Positions 52,259 through 62,372 of a stretch of 64,000 nt of DNA are shown here, in pieces. The notes under the pieces were generated by a model. The model was given only the letters and a program-made list of their open reading frames with translations, searched no databases and had not been told where the DNA came from. Within the stretch, counting starts at the first letter, position 1. Each line of letters begins with the position of its first letter. The position numbers and the translations under genes are program-made. This stretch comes from an uncultured Granulosicoccaceae bacterium (GTDB lineage Bacteria > Pseudomonadota > Gammaproteobacteria > Granulosicoccales > Granulosicoccaceae), in the NCBI GenBank assembly GCA_938007995.1, contig CALLLW010000010.1:1-64000 (forward strand), in the 5' to 3' direction.

Positions 52259-54061
52259 ATGGCCGATTTCAGGGTACCACTCAGAGACATGCATTTTAGT
52301 CTGCGGGAGGTGTTCAACTACCCGTCGCGTTGCGCTGAGCTGGGCGGGTTTGAAGAGGTTGGCGATGACCTGCTTAGCGCGATCCTTGAGGAAGCCGCCA
52401 AGTTTGTTGAGGCTGAGCTGGCACCGATCAATCAGTCCGGCGATCAACAAGGCTGTCAGTGGCAGGACACAGTGGTCACAACGCCGGACGGTTTCAAAGA
52501 AGCCTACGCGACTTATGTCGATGCCGGTTGGGCAAGTTTATCAGCTGATCCGGAGTTCGGTGGACAGGGGTTGCCGCCTTCAATGGCAACTTTTATGAGC
52601 GAGATGGCAGGCACTGCCAACTGGGCATGGGCCATGTACCCGGGCCTCAGTCACGGTGCTCATGCAACAATCACCGCGCATGGCAGTGAGGAACAAAAAG
52701 CACAATATCTCGGCAAGCTGACCAGTGGTGAATGGACTGGCACTATGTGCCTGACAGAATCACACTGTGGTACCGACCTTGGGATGTTGCGAACCCGTGC
52801 AGAGCCGAATGACGATGGCAGCTACGCTATCACTGGCACCAAGATTTTTATTTCAGCCGGCGAACACGACATGACAGACAACATTGTTCATATCGTCCTG
52901 GCGCGACTACCTGATGCACCGAAAGGCACTAAAGGGATATCGCTGTTTATCGTACCGAAGATGCTGCCCGACAGAAGCGGTGAAGCAGGTGACCGTAATA
53001 GCGTCAGCTGTGGTTCTATTGAACATAAAATGGGTATCCACGGTAACGCCACTGCGGTACTTAACTTTGATGGTGCAAAGGGCTGGCTGATCGGGCCACC
53101 CAATCGTGGCCTTAATTGCATGTTTACGTTCATGAATGCAGCAAGGCTCGGTACTGCATTGCAGGGACTGGCGCACGCAGAGTTCGGTTTTCAAAAATCA
53201 CTTGATTACGCTCGAGAGCGATTGCAGATGCGTTCGCTATCGGGTCGTAAAACACCTGACAAACCAGCAGACCCGATCATTGTTCACCCCGACGTCAGAC
53301 GCATGTTGCTGACCCAAAAGGCATTTGCTGAAGGTGGACGTCTTTTCGTACATTCACTGGCGATGGACGTTGACGTGATGGAATCCGATGCATCTGATGA
53401 GCGCAAAGGACTGGCTGATGCACGACTTGCACTGCTCACCCCTATTGCCAAGGCGTTTTTAACCGAAACCGGATTTGAATCTGCCAACCTGGGCTTACAG
53501 ATTTTCGGTGGTCACGGGTTTATCAAAGAATGGGGTATGGAGCAAAACGTTCGTGATTGTCGAATCTCGATGCTTTATGAAGGCACCACAGGTATTCAGG
53601 CACTTGATCTTCTGGGCCGTAAGGTCGTTGGTTCCCAGGGAGGGTTGCTTAGACCGTTCCTTGCTGAAATAGCCGAGTTTTGTGCAAAGCATGAAGATAA
53701 TCGCTTAATGGCTAACTCGGTTGCCACGCTTAAAACCCACTGTGAAGAGTGGCAGCAAATCACTACCGATATCACCATGCGCGCTATGTCTGATGCAGAT
53801 GAAGTCGGTGCTGCATCTGTAGATTATCTGATGTACTCGGGTTATGTCGTGCTGGCCTATTTCTGGGCTCGGGCACAGGCTACGGCGCTTACAGCGCTGG
53901 CTAAAGATGACTGCAGTGAACCTGATTTCTATCGAGCCAAGCTATCAACCTGTGATTTTTATTTTGAAAAACTATTGCCGCGTACCAGGTCGCTGGTAGC
54001 GACGATGGAATCCGGTGCTGATCCGGTGATGGCACTTGATGCCGATCACTTCAGCTTCTAA
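52259..54061 (+). CDS. acyl-CoA dehydrogenase
   Basis: 600 residues, FAD-dependent, of the long form with an additional C-terminal acyl-CoA dehydrogenase domain. [17 protein letters not shown] is the FAD-binding signature, and the catalytic base is the Glu of [17 protein letters not shown]. It starts fatty-acid or aryl-acyl-CoA beta-oxidation by making an enoyl-CoA. It heads an operon with fadB and fadA. Confidence 0.93.
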   Translation: MADFRVPLRDMHFSLREVFNYPSRCAELGGFEEVGDDLLSAILEEAAKFVEAELAPINQSGDQQGCQWQDTVVTTPDGFKEAYATYVDAGWASLSADPEFGGQGLPPSMATFMSEMAGTANWAWAMYPGLSHGAHATITAHGSEEQKAQYLGKLTSGEWTGTMCLTESHCGTDLGMLRTRAEPNDDGSYAITGTKIFISAGEHDMTDNIVHIVLARLPDAPKGTKGISLFIVPKMLPDRSGEAGDRNSVSCGSIEHKMGIHGNATAVLNFDGAKGWLIGPPNRGLNCMFTFMNAARLGTALQGLAHAEFGFQKSLDYARERLQMRSLSGRKTPDKPADPIIVHPDVRRMLLTQKAFAEGGRLFVHSLAMDVDVMESDASDERKGLADARLALLTPIAKAFLTETGFESANLGLQIFGGHGFIKEWGMEQNVRDCRISMLYEGTTGIQALDLLGRKVVGSQGGLLRPFLAEIAEFCAKHEDNRLMANSVATLKTHCEEWQQITTDITMRAMSDADEVGAASVDYLMYSGYVVLAYFWARAQATALTALAKDDCSEPDFYRAKLSTCDFYFEKLLPRTRSLVATMESGADPVMALDADHFSF

Positions 54062-54087
54062 TCAGCCTGCTAAGGAGTAAAACAGTA

Positions 54088-56244
54088 ATGTTATACGAAG
54101 GTCAGTCACTCAGCATTGCTGAAGTCCAGAACGGCATCTATGAAATGCGCTTCGATCTTAAAGATTCAAGCGTTAACAAGTTTAATCAGGCAACGTTAAA
54201 AGAACTGGGTGAAGGTATAGCAGCCTTGCAGCGTCAGAAAGGCGTTACCGGTTTGATGCTAAGCAGCGCCAAAAAGAGTTTTTTTGTTGGCGCAGATATT
54301 GGCGAATTTGGTGCGCTATTTCAACGCCCGGAAGCAGAGATCACTGCAGCGCTGTTAGAAATAGATGAACTTTTTTCGAGCATTGAAGACCTGCCATACC
54401 CAACGGTTGTCGCTATCAACGGTGAAGCGCTCGGTGGTGGCTTTGAAATTTGCCTGACCTGTGATTACCGGATCATGGCAAGCTCTGCAAAAGTCGGCCT
54501 GCCTGAAGTCAAGTTGGGTATCTTGCCTGGCTGGGGCGGCACAGTGCGGTTGCCGCGCATGATCGGCGTGGACAATGCCATAGAGTGGATTGCTACCGGT
54601 TCCAACAAGCGTGCGGCGGCAGCACTTAAAGATGGTGCTGTTGATGCAGTGGTAGCAGAAGATCAATTACGTGCGGCCTCTCTACAAATATTATCGGACT
54701 GCATCGACGGTAAGTTTGATTACCTTGAACGACGTGAAGAAAAGAAGTCCCCGCTGTCGTTATCCACAATTGAACGCACCATGGCGTTTACCAGTGCACG
54801 TGGCGTGGTTGGTGCCAAGGCGGGCCCACACTACCCATCACCAATGACCATTATCGGTGTGATTGAGAAGCATGCGAGCCTTGATCGTGACAGTGCCTTT
54901 AAAGTAGAAGCTGCAGCATTTGCCAAACTGACCAAATCACCGGTGACTGCGTCATTGATTGGCATCTTCATGAAAGATCAGTTTCTTAAAAAACAAGGCA
55001 AACAGCTGACAGAATCCGCCAGAGAAGTAAACAAGGCAGCAGTGCTTGGTGCCGGCATTATGGGTGGCGGCATTGCTTATCAATCAGCCTCTAAAAATAT
55101 TCCGATAATGATGAAGGACATCAACCAAAAGGCGCTGGATGACGGATTGGCTGAGTCAGACAAATTGTTCTTTAACCAGGTGAAGCGCGGCAGGCTTGAT
55201 CAGGCAGGTGCTGCGGCTGCGATGCACCGCATCATGCCAACACTCAGTTATGGCGACTTTAGTGATGTTGATCTGGTTGTTGAAGCCGTGGTTGAGAATC
55301 CGAAGATCAAGCAGGCAGTGCTCAGTGAGGTTGAAGCGCTTATTAATGACGATGCCGTATTGACCAGTAACACATCGACTATCTCAATCGATCTGCTGGC
55401 TAAAGAGCTGAAACGCCCCGGGAATTTTTGCGGTATGCACTTTTTCAATCCGGTTCACCTGATGCCACTGGTTGAGGTGATTCGCGGCGAGAAGTCGAGT
55501 GATGTAGCGGTGGCAACCACGGTCGCCTATGCACTGCGGCTCGGCAAGTCGCCTATCGTTGTTAATGACTGCCCCGGCTTTTTTGTTAACCGGGTGTTGT
55601 TTCCGTATTTTGGCGGGTTTTCACTATTACTAAAACACGGTGCAGACTTCACGCGTGTTGATAAATTGATGGAGCGTTGGGGTTGGCCGATGGGCCCTGC
55701 CTATCTGCTCGATGTGGTTGGTATAGACACCGGTCATCACGGCGGTGAAGTGATGGCAGATGGATTCCCTGATCGTATGAAGTACGACTACACAACGGCA
55801 GTTGATCTGCTATACCAAGCTGAACGCTTCGGCCAGAAAAACAGTGTTGGCTTTTATAAGTACGAGCTGGATAAACGCGGTAAGCCAAAGAAACTGCCTG
55901 ACGCTGACACAGCCGGTGTGATCGCACCGTCAGTGACCGAACAAAGGGAGTTAACTGACGAGCAGATCGTAGAGCGTATGTTGATACCCATGTGTATTGA
56001 AACGATCAGGTGCCTTGAAGAAGGCATTGTGAGTGGTCCGGCTGATGCTGACATGGGGCTGGTATACGGCATCGGTTTTCCTCCGTTTCGCGGTGGTGTG
56101 TTGCATTATATGGATACCATCGGCATGGATAACTTCTGCAAGATGTGTGATCAGTACGCTGATCTTGGCGCGCTGTATCAGCCGACAGACGGTATGCGCA
56201 AGATGGCAGCTGACAAAAAACTCTTTTTTCCACGCGGAGCGTAG
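54088..56244 (+). CDS. fadB: bifunctional enoyl-CoA hydratase / 3-hydroxyacyl-CoA dehydrogenase
   Basis: 718 residues. A crotonase domain (1-190) has [11 protein letters not shown] and the catalytic Glu region [15 protein letters not shown]; the NAD-binding domain starts [18 protein letters not shown] at about 320 and is followed by the dehydrogenase part ([16 protein letters not shown]) and C-terminal helical domain. This is the alpha subunit of the fatty-oxidation complex. AAGGAG precedes the start. Confidence 0.95.
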   Translation: MLYEGQSLSIAEVQNGIYEMRFDLKDSSVNKFNQATLKELGEGIAALQRQKGVTGLMLSSAKKSFFVGADIGEFGALFQRPEAEITAALLEIDELFSSIEDLPYPTVVAINGEALGGGFEICLTCDYRIMASSAKVGLPEVKLGILPGWGGTVRLPRMIGVDNAIEWIATGSNKRAAAALKDGAVDAVVAEDQLRAASLQILSDCIDGKFDYLERREEKKSPLSLSTIERTMAFTSARGVVGAKAGPHYPSPMTIIGVIEKHASLDRDSAFKVEAAAFAKLTKSPVTASLIGIFMKDQFLKKQGKQLTESAREVNKAAVLGAGIMGGGIAYQSASKNIPIMMKDINQKALDDGLAESDKLFFNQVKRGRLDQAGAAAAMHRIMPTLSYGDFSDVDLVVEAVVENPKIKQAVLSEVEALINDDAVLTSNTSTISIDLLAKELKRPGNFCGMHFFNPVHLMPLVEVIRGEKSSDVAVATTVAYALRLGKSPIVVNDCPGFFVNRVLFPYFGGFSLLLKHGADFTRVDKLMERWGWPMGPAYLLDVVGIDTGHHGGEVMADGFPDRMKYDYTTAVDLLYQAERFGQKNSVGFYKYELDKRGKPKKLPDADTAGVIAPSVTEQRELTDEQIVERMLIPMCIETIRCLEEGIVSGPADADMGLVYGIGFPPFRGGVLHYMDTIGMDNFCKMCDQYADLGALYQPTDGMRKMAADKKLFFPRGA

Positions 56245-57423
<1,179 letters not shown>

Positions 57424-57646
57424 CCAACGGCACTAAGGTATAGTGAACAACGGGGCATAGTGAACAACCGGGTTGCTATTATCGCTCCCGGTTTGTGAGC
57501 AAAGGGATGAACCGGCTGGCCGTTTAATGTGATTAGGTAATTCGGTAATCCGCCTTAACAGCAAAACCATGCAAGATTAAAGCGATAAACATAAGAGAAT
57601 CAGTCCGGAGTTTCACGTAACGGGCCAGGATTATGGGTAACAAGCA

Positions 57647-57895
57647 ATGGGTCACCTGCCAAACTTAAAGCGAATAACTATCAATTCTGAGCTGGCGCTC
57701 GATATCTGGCTTAAGAAAAACTCCACAGTCAGTGAAGCGGTAATACTGGTAACTCATACTAAAGAAACTCACAGGAAGTTTATCAGTTCCGAGCAGGTTC
57801 GGCGGCAACTCGAAAAGCATCACTGGACGTCCGGATCCTCTTACACCATTGGTTCTGATCTACTTGGTCGTGTTGTGCAGAAAGCAAAACAGTAA
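57647..57895 (+). CDS. small hypothetical protein
   Basis: 82 residues, basic and soluble, with a C-terminal part (SSEQVRRQLEKHHWTSGSSYTIGSDLLGRVVQKA) of helix-turn-like character. I recognise no family. The frame is intact, but the ribosome-binding site is weak. Confidence 0.4.
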   Translation: MGHLPNLKRITINSELALDIWLKKNSTVSEAVILVTHTKETHRKFISSEQVRRQLEKHHWTSGSSYTIGSDLLGRVVQKAKQ

Positions 57896-57911
57896 GTAAC
57901 CTTAAGTACTG

Positions 57912-58961
57912 CTAAATCAACCCAAGCTTGTTCTGATAAGCAAATAGTGCAGGCGCACCACCTGTATGAATGAAAATCACTGTAGCGCCTTGCGGGATTT
58001 TGTTCTGTTTTACCAGCGCAATCAGGCCTGCCAGTGTGCGGCCTGAATAAACCGGATCAACCAGTAGTCCTTCAAGTCTGGCTGCCATGCGGATTGCACT
58101 GCTGACTTCTTCGTTTAACTGGCCGTAGCCCGGTGAGAGAACATCGTCATATGTATTTACAGTGTTTATTGCGCCTGATGTGTAGCCAAGCAGTGCGGCT
58201 ACGTCAGAGGTTCTTTTTTTAATTCGGGTAAGTTGCAATTCTTTTTTTCGCCGAACACAAATGCCTTCTACAGCAATATCCCAGTTCAGTTCTTTGACTG
58301 CTGCCAGAATTCCCGCGTGAGTGCTGCCACTGCCGGATGGAGTAATCAGATGTGTTGCACTGATATTCTGTGCCTGCAGTTGAAGTTTTAGTTCTGCCGT
58401 TGCCAGTGCATAACCGAGTGCGCCAAGCGGTGGGTGGTCAGCGCCGAGATGCACCACATACGGTTTGCGACCCTGAGCTTTCTTTTCTTTCGCCAGCGCG
58501 TCGAGCCTGCTATCCGCCAGCGCTTCATTTTCACCTTCTGATAAATAGTGAATTTCAGCGCCATAGAGTTGATCGAGCAATACATTGCCTGATGTTTGAT
58601 AGACCGTGTCATTGGTGGGCACGCGTTGTTCGAGTTGTACCACTGGCTGCATACCCAATTTTCTACAGGCAGCGGCACAGAGTCTGACAAAGTTCGACTG
58701 TATTGCACCTGTGATCAGCACAGTGTCTGCCCGTTGTGTGATGGCAGGGCCAAGGTAGAACTCCAGTTGCCTGACCTTGTTGCCGCCCATACCGAGCGGT
58801 TGTGAGTCATCTCGCTTAATGTAGAGCTCGATGCCGAGTGTTGTGCTCAAACGTGCAGCGTATTGCAGTGGCGTGCGAACAGGGCCAAGGTCAGCGCGAG
58901 TGTGACTGGCCAGTCCGGGCAGCAGCTGATATTCGTCTGTGTGTTCGAAGGCGTAGGACAC
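57912..58961 (-). CDS. PLP-dependent D-cysteine desulfhydrase / L-cysteate sulfo-lyase type
   Basis: 349 residues of the ACC-deaminase/D-cysteine desulfhydrase family. Schiff-base Lys62 is in MGGNKVRQLEFYLG; VLITGAIQSNFVRLCAAACRKLG and HLITPSGSGSTHAGILAAVKEL bind the cofactor phosphate. Substrates in this family include D-cysteine, 1-aminocyclopropane-carboxylate and cysteate (CuyA); the motif set fits D-cysteine or cysteate best. It is convergent with the small gene at 57647. Confidence 0.85.
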   Translation of the reverse strand: MSYAFEHTDEYQLLPGLASHTRADLGPVRTPLQYAARLSTTLGIELYIKRDDSQPLGMGGNKVRQLEFYLGPAITQRADTVLITGAIQSNFVRLCAAACRKLGMQPVVQLEQRVPTNDTVYQTSGNVLLDQLYGAEIHYLSEGENEALADSRLDALAKEKKAQGRKPYVVHLGADHPPLGALGYALATAELKLQLQAQNISATHLITPSGSGSTHAGILAAVKELNWDIAVEGICVRRKKELQLTRIKKRTSDVAALLGYTSGAINTVNTYDDVLSPGYGQLNEEVSSAIRMAARLEGLLVDPVYSGRTLAGLIALVKQNKIPQGATVIFIHTGGAPALFAYQNKLGLI

Positions 58962-59280
58962 GGCAGTTTTCGCTGAGTATTCACCGCAGTATACTGAAGA
59001 CGGCAGAGGAACCGGGAAGCTGCTCGCCGATGTCTGCGTTGTGTTTGCAGCCGCCTGTGTCGGGGCTTAAGCAATTCACACCACAGGCACGGCTGGCCTG
59101 CGAAACTTCGCTTCGCAAATCTGGCATTTGGCAACACAGACCGGGTACCAGGGCTGGTAGAATAAGCGTCAAAGTAAACGCAGAGTCGGCCACTCAGGGT
59201 ACTCGGTGTGGCTGTAAAGCCGTACGCCGGAAAACCCGCCACCACCATGCTCTGCACTCAAATTTTTACGGACACACTCA
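58962..59280. other. intergenic region upstream of trpB
   Basis: No gene is supported. It contains a small inverted repeat TGCGAA...TTCGCA around 59100-59118 and presumably the divergent promoters for the desulfhydrase and trpB. No trpF or Trp leader peptide was recognised. Confidence 0.4.
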
Positions 59281-60522
59281 ATGAAGAATAGTGGCTACTA
59301 CAGCCAGTTTGGCGGGGCCTACATCCCCGAGATTCTGGTGCCAACATTTGACGAACTCGAAAGTGCCTATCTGGCAGCCAGAGAGGATGAGTCTTTTTGG
59401 CAACAGTACATGGAGCTGATGTCCACTTATTCATGTCGCGCCACTCCAATAAGCCGGCTCGACAACCTGACCGAGCAGCTCGGCGGCGCGAATATTTTTG
59501 CAAAGCGTGAGGACCTGAACCACACCGGTGCGCACAAGGCGAATAATGTCATGGGCCAGGGGCTGCTGACCAAACGCATGGGCAAGAAACGCGTAATTGC
59601 AGAAACCGGTGCCGGCCAGCATGGTGTGGCTACTGCCACAATGGCTGCCAAATTCGGCTTTGACTGCACGATTTATATGGGCGCGCACGACGTGGCCAGA
59701 CAACGCCCGAATGTTTTCTGGATGGAGCAAATGGGTGCCACTGTGGTGGCTGTGACCGAAGGTAGTCAGACTCTCAAAGATGCGATCAACGAAGCTTTTC
59801 GCGACTGGGTCACCAACATGGATGACACCCATTACGTTCTGGGTACCGCTTGTGGTCCGCACCCGTTTCCTGAAATGGTCAGTTGGTTTCAGTCAATCAT
59901 CGGCACCGAGTCGCGTGAGCAAATGCTTGAGCGCAATGGCAGGTTGCCTGCCCGCGTCTATGCCTGTGTCGGTGGCGGATCCAATGCGATGGGAATATTC
60001 GGCGGCTTCCTCGATGATAAGGAAGTTGAGCTGGTCGGTGTTGAAGCAGGTGGCCGTGGCAGAGGACAGGGGCAGCATGCCGCCCGGCTTGCCTATGACG
60101 ATGCCAGCATCGGTGTTGCGCAGGGATACAAAACCTACTTTCTACAGGATAACGACGGCCAGATGCAGGACACCCACAGTGTCTCTGCGGGCCTCGATTA
60201 CGTCGGTGTTTCACCGATACTCAGCCACATGCACGAAACGCAGGAAGTCAGGTTTGAAGCTGCCACTGATGATGAAGTGGTCGAAGCAATGCAACGAACC
60301 GTGCGTTATGAAGGTTTGATACCCGCGCTCGAATCTTCACACGCTTTTGCCCAGGCCTATAAGGAAGCCGGGGCCATGTCTTCCGATGAAGATATCCTGA
60401 TCAATATGTCAGGCCGTGCTGACAAAGACATATTCACCGTCGCTGACGCAGTACACGATCCCAAATGGCAGCAGTTTATTATCGATAAAGCCGAAGCCTA
60501 CCGTGCGGAGATGAACCAATGA
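59281..60522 (+). CDS. trpB: tryptophan synthase beta chain
   Basis: 413 residues, PLP-dependent, condensing indole and serine. Lys86 in HTGAHKANN binds the cofactor; AETGAGQHGVATA, VACVGGGSNAMGIF-type loop and ISGRADKD-like end (INMSGRADKDIFTV) are all present. It is co-translated with trpA (ATGA overlap). trpF, which usually precedes it, is absent. Confidence 0.96.
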   Translation: MKNSGYYSQFGGAYIPEILVPTFDELESAYLAAREDESFWQQYMELMSTYSCRATPISRLDNLTEQLGGANIFAKREDLNHTGAHKANNVMGQGLLTKRMGKKRVIAETGAGQHGVATATMAAKFGFDCTIYMGAHDVARQRPNVFWMEQMGATVVAVTEGSQTLKDAINEAFRDWVTNMDDTHYVLGTACGPHPFPEMVSWFQSIIGTESREQMLERNGRLPARVYACVGGGSNAMGIFGGFLDDKEVELVGVEAGGRGRGQGQHAARLAYDDASIGVAQGYKTYFLQDNDGQMQDTHSVSAGLDYVGVSPILSHMHETQEVRFEAATDDEVVEAMQRTVRYEGLIPALESSHAFAQAYKEAGAMSSDEDILINMSGRADKDIFTVADAVHDPKWQQFIIDKAEAYRAEMNQ

Positions 60523-61301
60523 GCAGAACGCCCACCCGCCTTGAAGCCTCCATTCGCGCTGCCCGCGAGAAAAAAGATATTCTGTTGATGACCCATATTG
60601 TGTTGGGTTATCCAAGTTTTGATGATTCCCTGCGCATGGTTGAAGACATGGTCAACGCCGGTGTTGATCTTATGGAGCTACAAATACCTTTCTCCGAGCC
60701 GATGGCAGACGGACCGGTTATTTTAAAAGCCAATGCAGAAGCACTCAAAGCGGGCGCTACGGTAGAAAAAAGCATTGAAGCTGCAGAGCGCATTACCCGC
60801 GAATTTGATATCCCGTTTTTGTTTATGACCTACTACAACATACTCTACTGTTACGGGGTTACCGGGTTTGTTGAACGCTGCAAAAGCGCTGGTATACAGG
60901 GTTGCATCGTACCGGATCTGCCACCCATTGAAGGGCAGGACTATCTTGATGCGATGGCAGCAGCGCAGCTCTCACCGGTACACATTTTTACCCCGAAAAC
61001 ACCACAGTCGCGAATGCGTCACCTGAGTGATATGAGTGCCGGCATGATCTATGTGGTCGCTCGCAAAGGCGTTACCGGCAAAGACACCGCTTTTTCATCA
61101 GAAATGTCTGACTACCTTCAGCTCTGCCGCAACAGCACAGAACTGCCACTGGGAGTAGGTTTTGGTGTCAAAAGCCGTGAGGATATTGATTTCCTCAGTG
61201 GTAAAGTTGATATCGCCGTCGTTGGCTCTGAGACGATCCGGGTAATGGAGCAGGACGGAGTGGGTGCGGTGAAGGGGTTTATTGAAACACTTGTTGCCTG
61301 A
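60519..61301 (+). CDS. trpA: tryptophan synthase alpha chain
   Basis: 260 residues, TIM barrel that releases indole from indole-glycerol phosphate. Catalytic Glu53 and Asp64 are both kept in ELQIPFSEPMADGPVI, but this segment has Gln and Glu where most TrpA have Gly and Asp (ELGIPFSDP). The phosphate loops (GFGVKSREDI) are normal. The subtype is known from some gammaproteobacteria. Confidence 0.93.
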   Translation: MSRTPTRLEASIRAAREKKDILLMTHIVLGYPSFDDSLRMVEDMVNAGVDLMELQIPFSEPMADGPVILKANAEALKAGATVEKSIEAAERITREFDIPFLFMTYYNILYCYGVTGFVERCKSAGIQGCIVPDLPPIEGQDYLDAMAAAQLSPVHIFTPKTPQSRMRHLSDMSAGMIYVVARKGVTGKDTAFSSEMSDYLQLCRNSTELPLGVGFGVKSREDIDFLSGKVDIAVVGSETIRVMEQDGVGAVKGFIETLVA

Positions 61302-61313
61302 TTGAGTGCAACG

Positions 61314-61331
61314 CTTTCGGTTACTCGAAAG
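61314..61331 (+). terminator. hairpin after trpA
   Basis: CTTTCG and CGAAAG form a 6-bp stem with a 6-nt loop 13 bp after the trpA stop. There is no T-run, so termination here is doubtful. Confidence 0.3.
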
Positions 61332-61476
61332 TATGAGTATCGTGTAAGCGAGTATAAGGCATCTTTATGTTGCGTAGACTGTACAAAAAATCGTGTACCT
61401 CAACATTAGCGTTACACGCAACTGCTCAAAAAATACGAATCAAAATAAACATATAGCCGATAGCCACCGCCCCGAC

Positions 61477-62331
61477 CGTAGGCTGGATAAGCCGGAGGCG
61501 CATCCGGCGATGTTAAAATGGTAGATGCGCTGTCGCTTATCGCCTCTACGAGGATTGAGTGGATTGCAGAGATTGAGGCAAGTACGCTGTATGTGCAGCG
61601 CACGATGGCTTTCTATTAGACAGATATGCGTATAGCCAACGTAGGCTGGATAAGCTGCAGGCGCATCCGGCGATGATTAAAATGGTAGATGCGCTGTCGC
61701 TTATCGCCTCTACGAGGATTGAGTGGATTGCGGAGATAGTGGCAAGTACGCTGTATGTGCAGAGTACGATGGCTTTCTAGTAGGCAAGTATTCGTATAGT
61801 CAGCGTAGGCTGGATAAGCTGGAGGCGCATCCGGCGATATTAATATGGTAGATGCGCTGTCGCTTATCGCCCCTACGAGGATTGAGTGGATTGCAGAGAT
61901 TGTAGCAAGTACGCTGTATGCGCAGAGTAAGATGGCTTTCTAGTAGACAAGTATGCGTATAGTCAGCGTAGGCTGGAGGCGCATCCGGCGATATTAAAAT
62001 GGTAGATGCGCTGTCGCTTATCGCCCCTACGGGGATTGAGCGGATTGCGGAGATTGTGGCAAGTACGCTGTATGTGCAGAGCACGATGTCTTTCTATTAG
62101 ACGGGTATGCGTATAGCCCACGTAGGCTGGATAAGCTGGAGGCGCATCCGGCAGTTAAAATGGTAGATGCGCTGTCGCTTATCGCCCCTACGAGGATTGA
62201 GTGGATTGCGGAGATTGAGGCAAGTACGCTGTATGTGCAGAGTACGATGGCTTTCTATTAGACAAGTATGCGTATAGCCAACGTAGGCTGGATAAGCTGC
62301 AGGCGCATCCGGCGCATCCGGCGATGATTAA
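61477..62331. repeat. array of about 163-bp tandem repeats with internal hairpins (five full, one partial)
   Basis: Units begin with CGTAGGCTGG at 61477, 61640, 61804, 61967, 62121 and 62282 (partial). Within each, CGTAGG, GATAAGC and GCGCATC pair in order with later GATGCGC, GCTTATC and CCTACG, giving a hairpin of about 75 nt with a 20-nt loop, followed by an 88-bp spacer ending GCGTATAGCCAA or similar. Unit 4 lacks 9 bp including most of the GATAAGC arm, unit 5 lacks 3 bp in the loop, and unit 6 has a duplicated GCGCATCCG. It lies between trpA and the 3' end of the dehalogenase gene. Short minus-strand frames inside it have no coding support. Confidence 0.9.
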
Positions 62332-62372
62332 GCTGTTAAACCCCAATGTTGAATAAATTTTAATTCACCGGT

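Noticed and set aside
61412-62084. Minus-strand open frames within the tandem array
   Set aside because: They translate the repeat itself (for example repeated DSASTI and SPDAPPAY segments) and have no ribosome-binding site or family similarity.
61477-62331. CRISPR array or integron attC cassette array
   Set aside because: The whole 163-bp unit is conserved, so there are no short repeats with unique spacers, and no cas or integrase genes. The ends do not show the attC core sites, and the units carry no genes.
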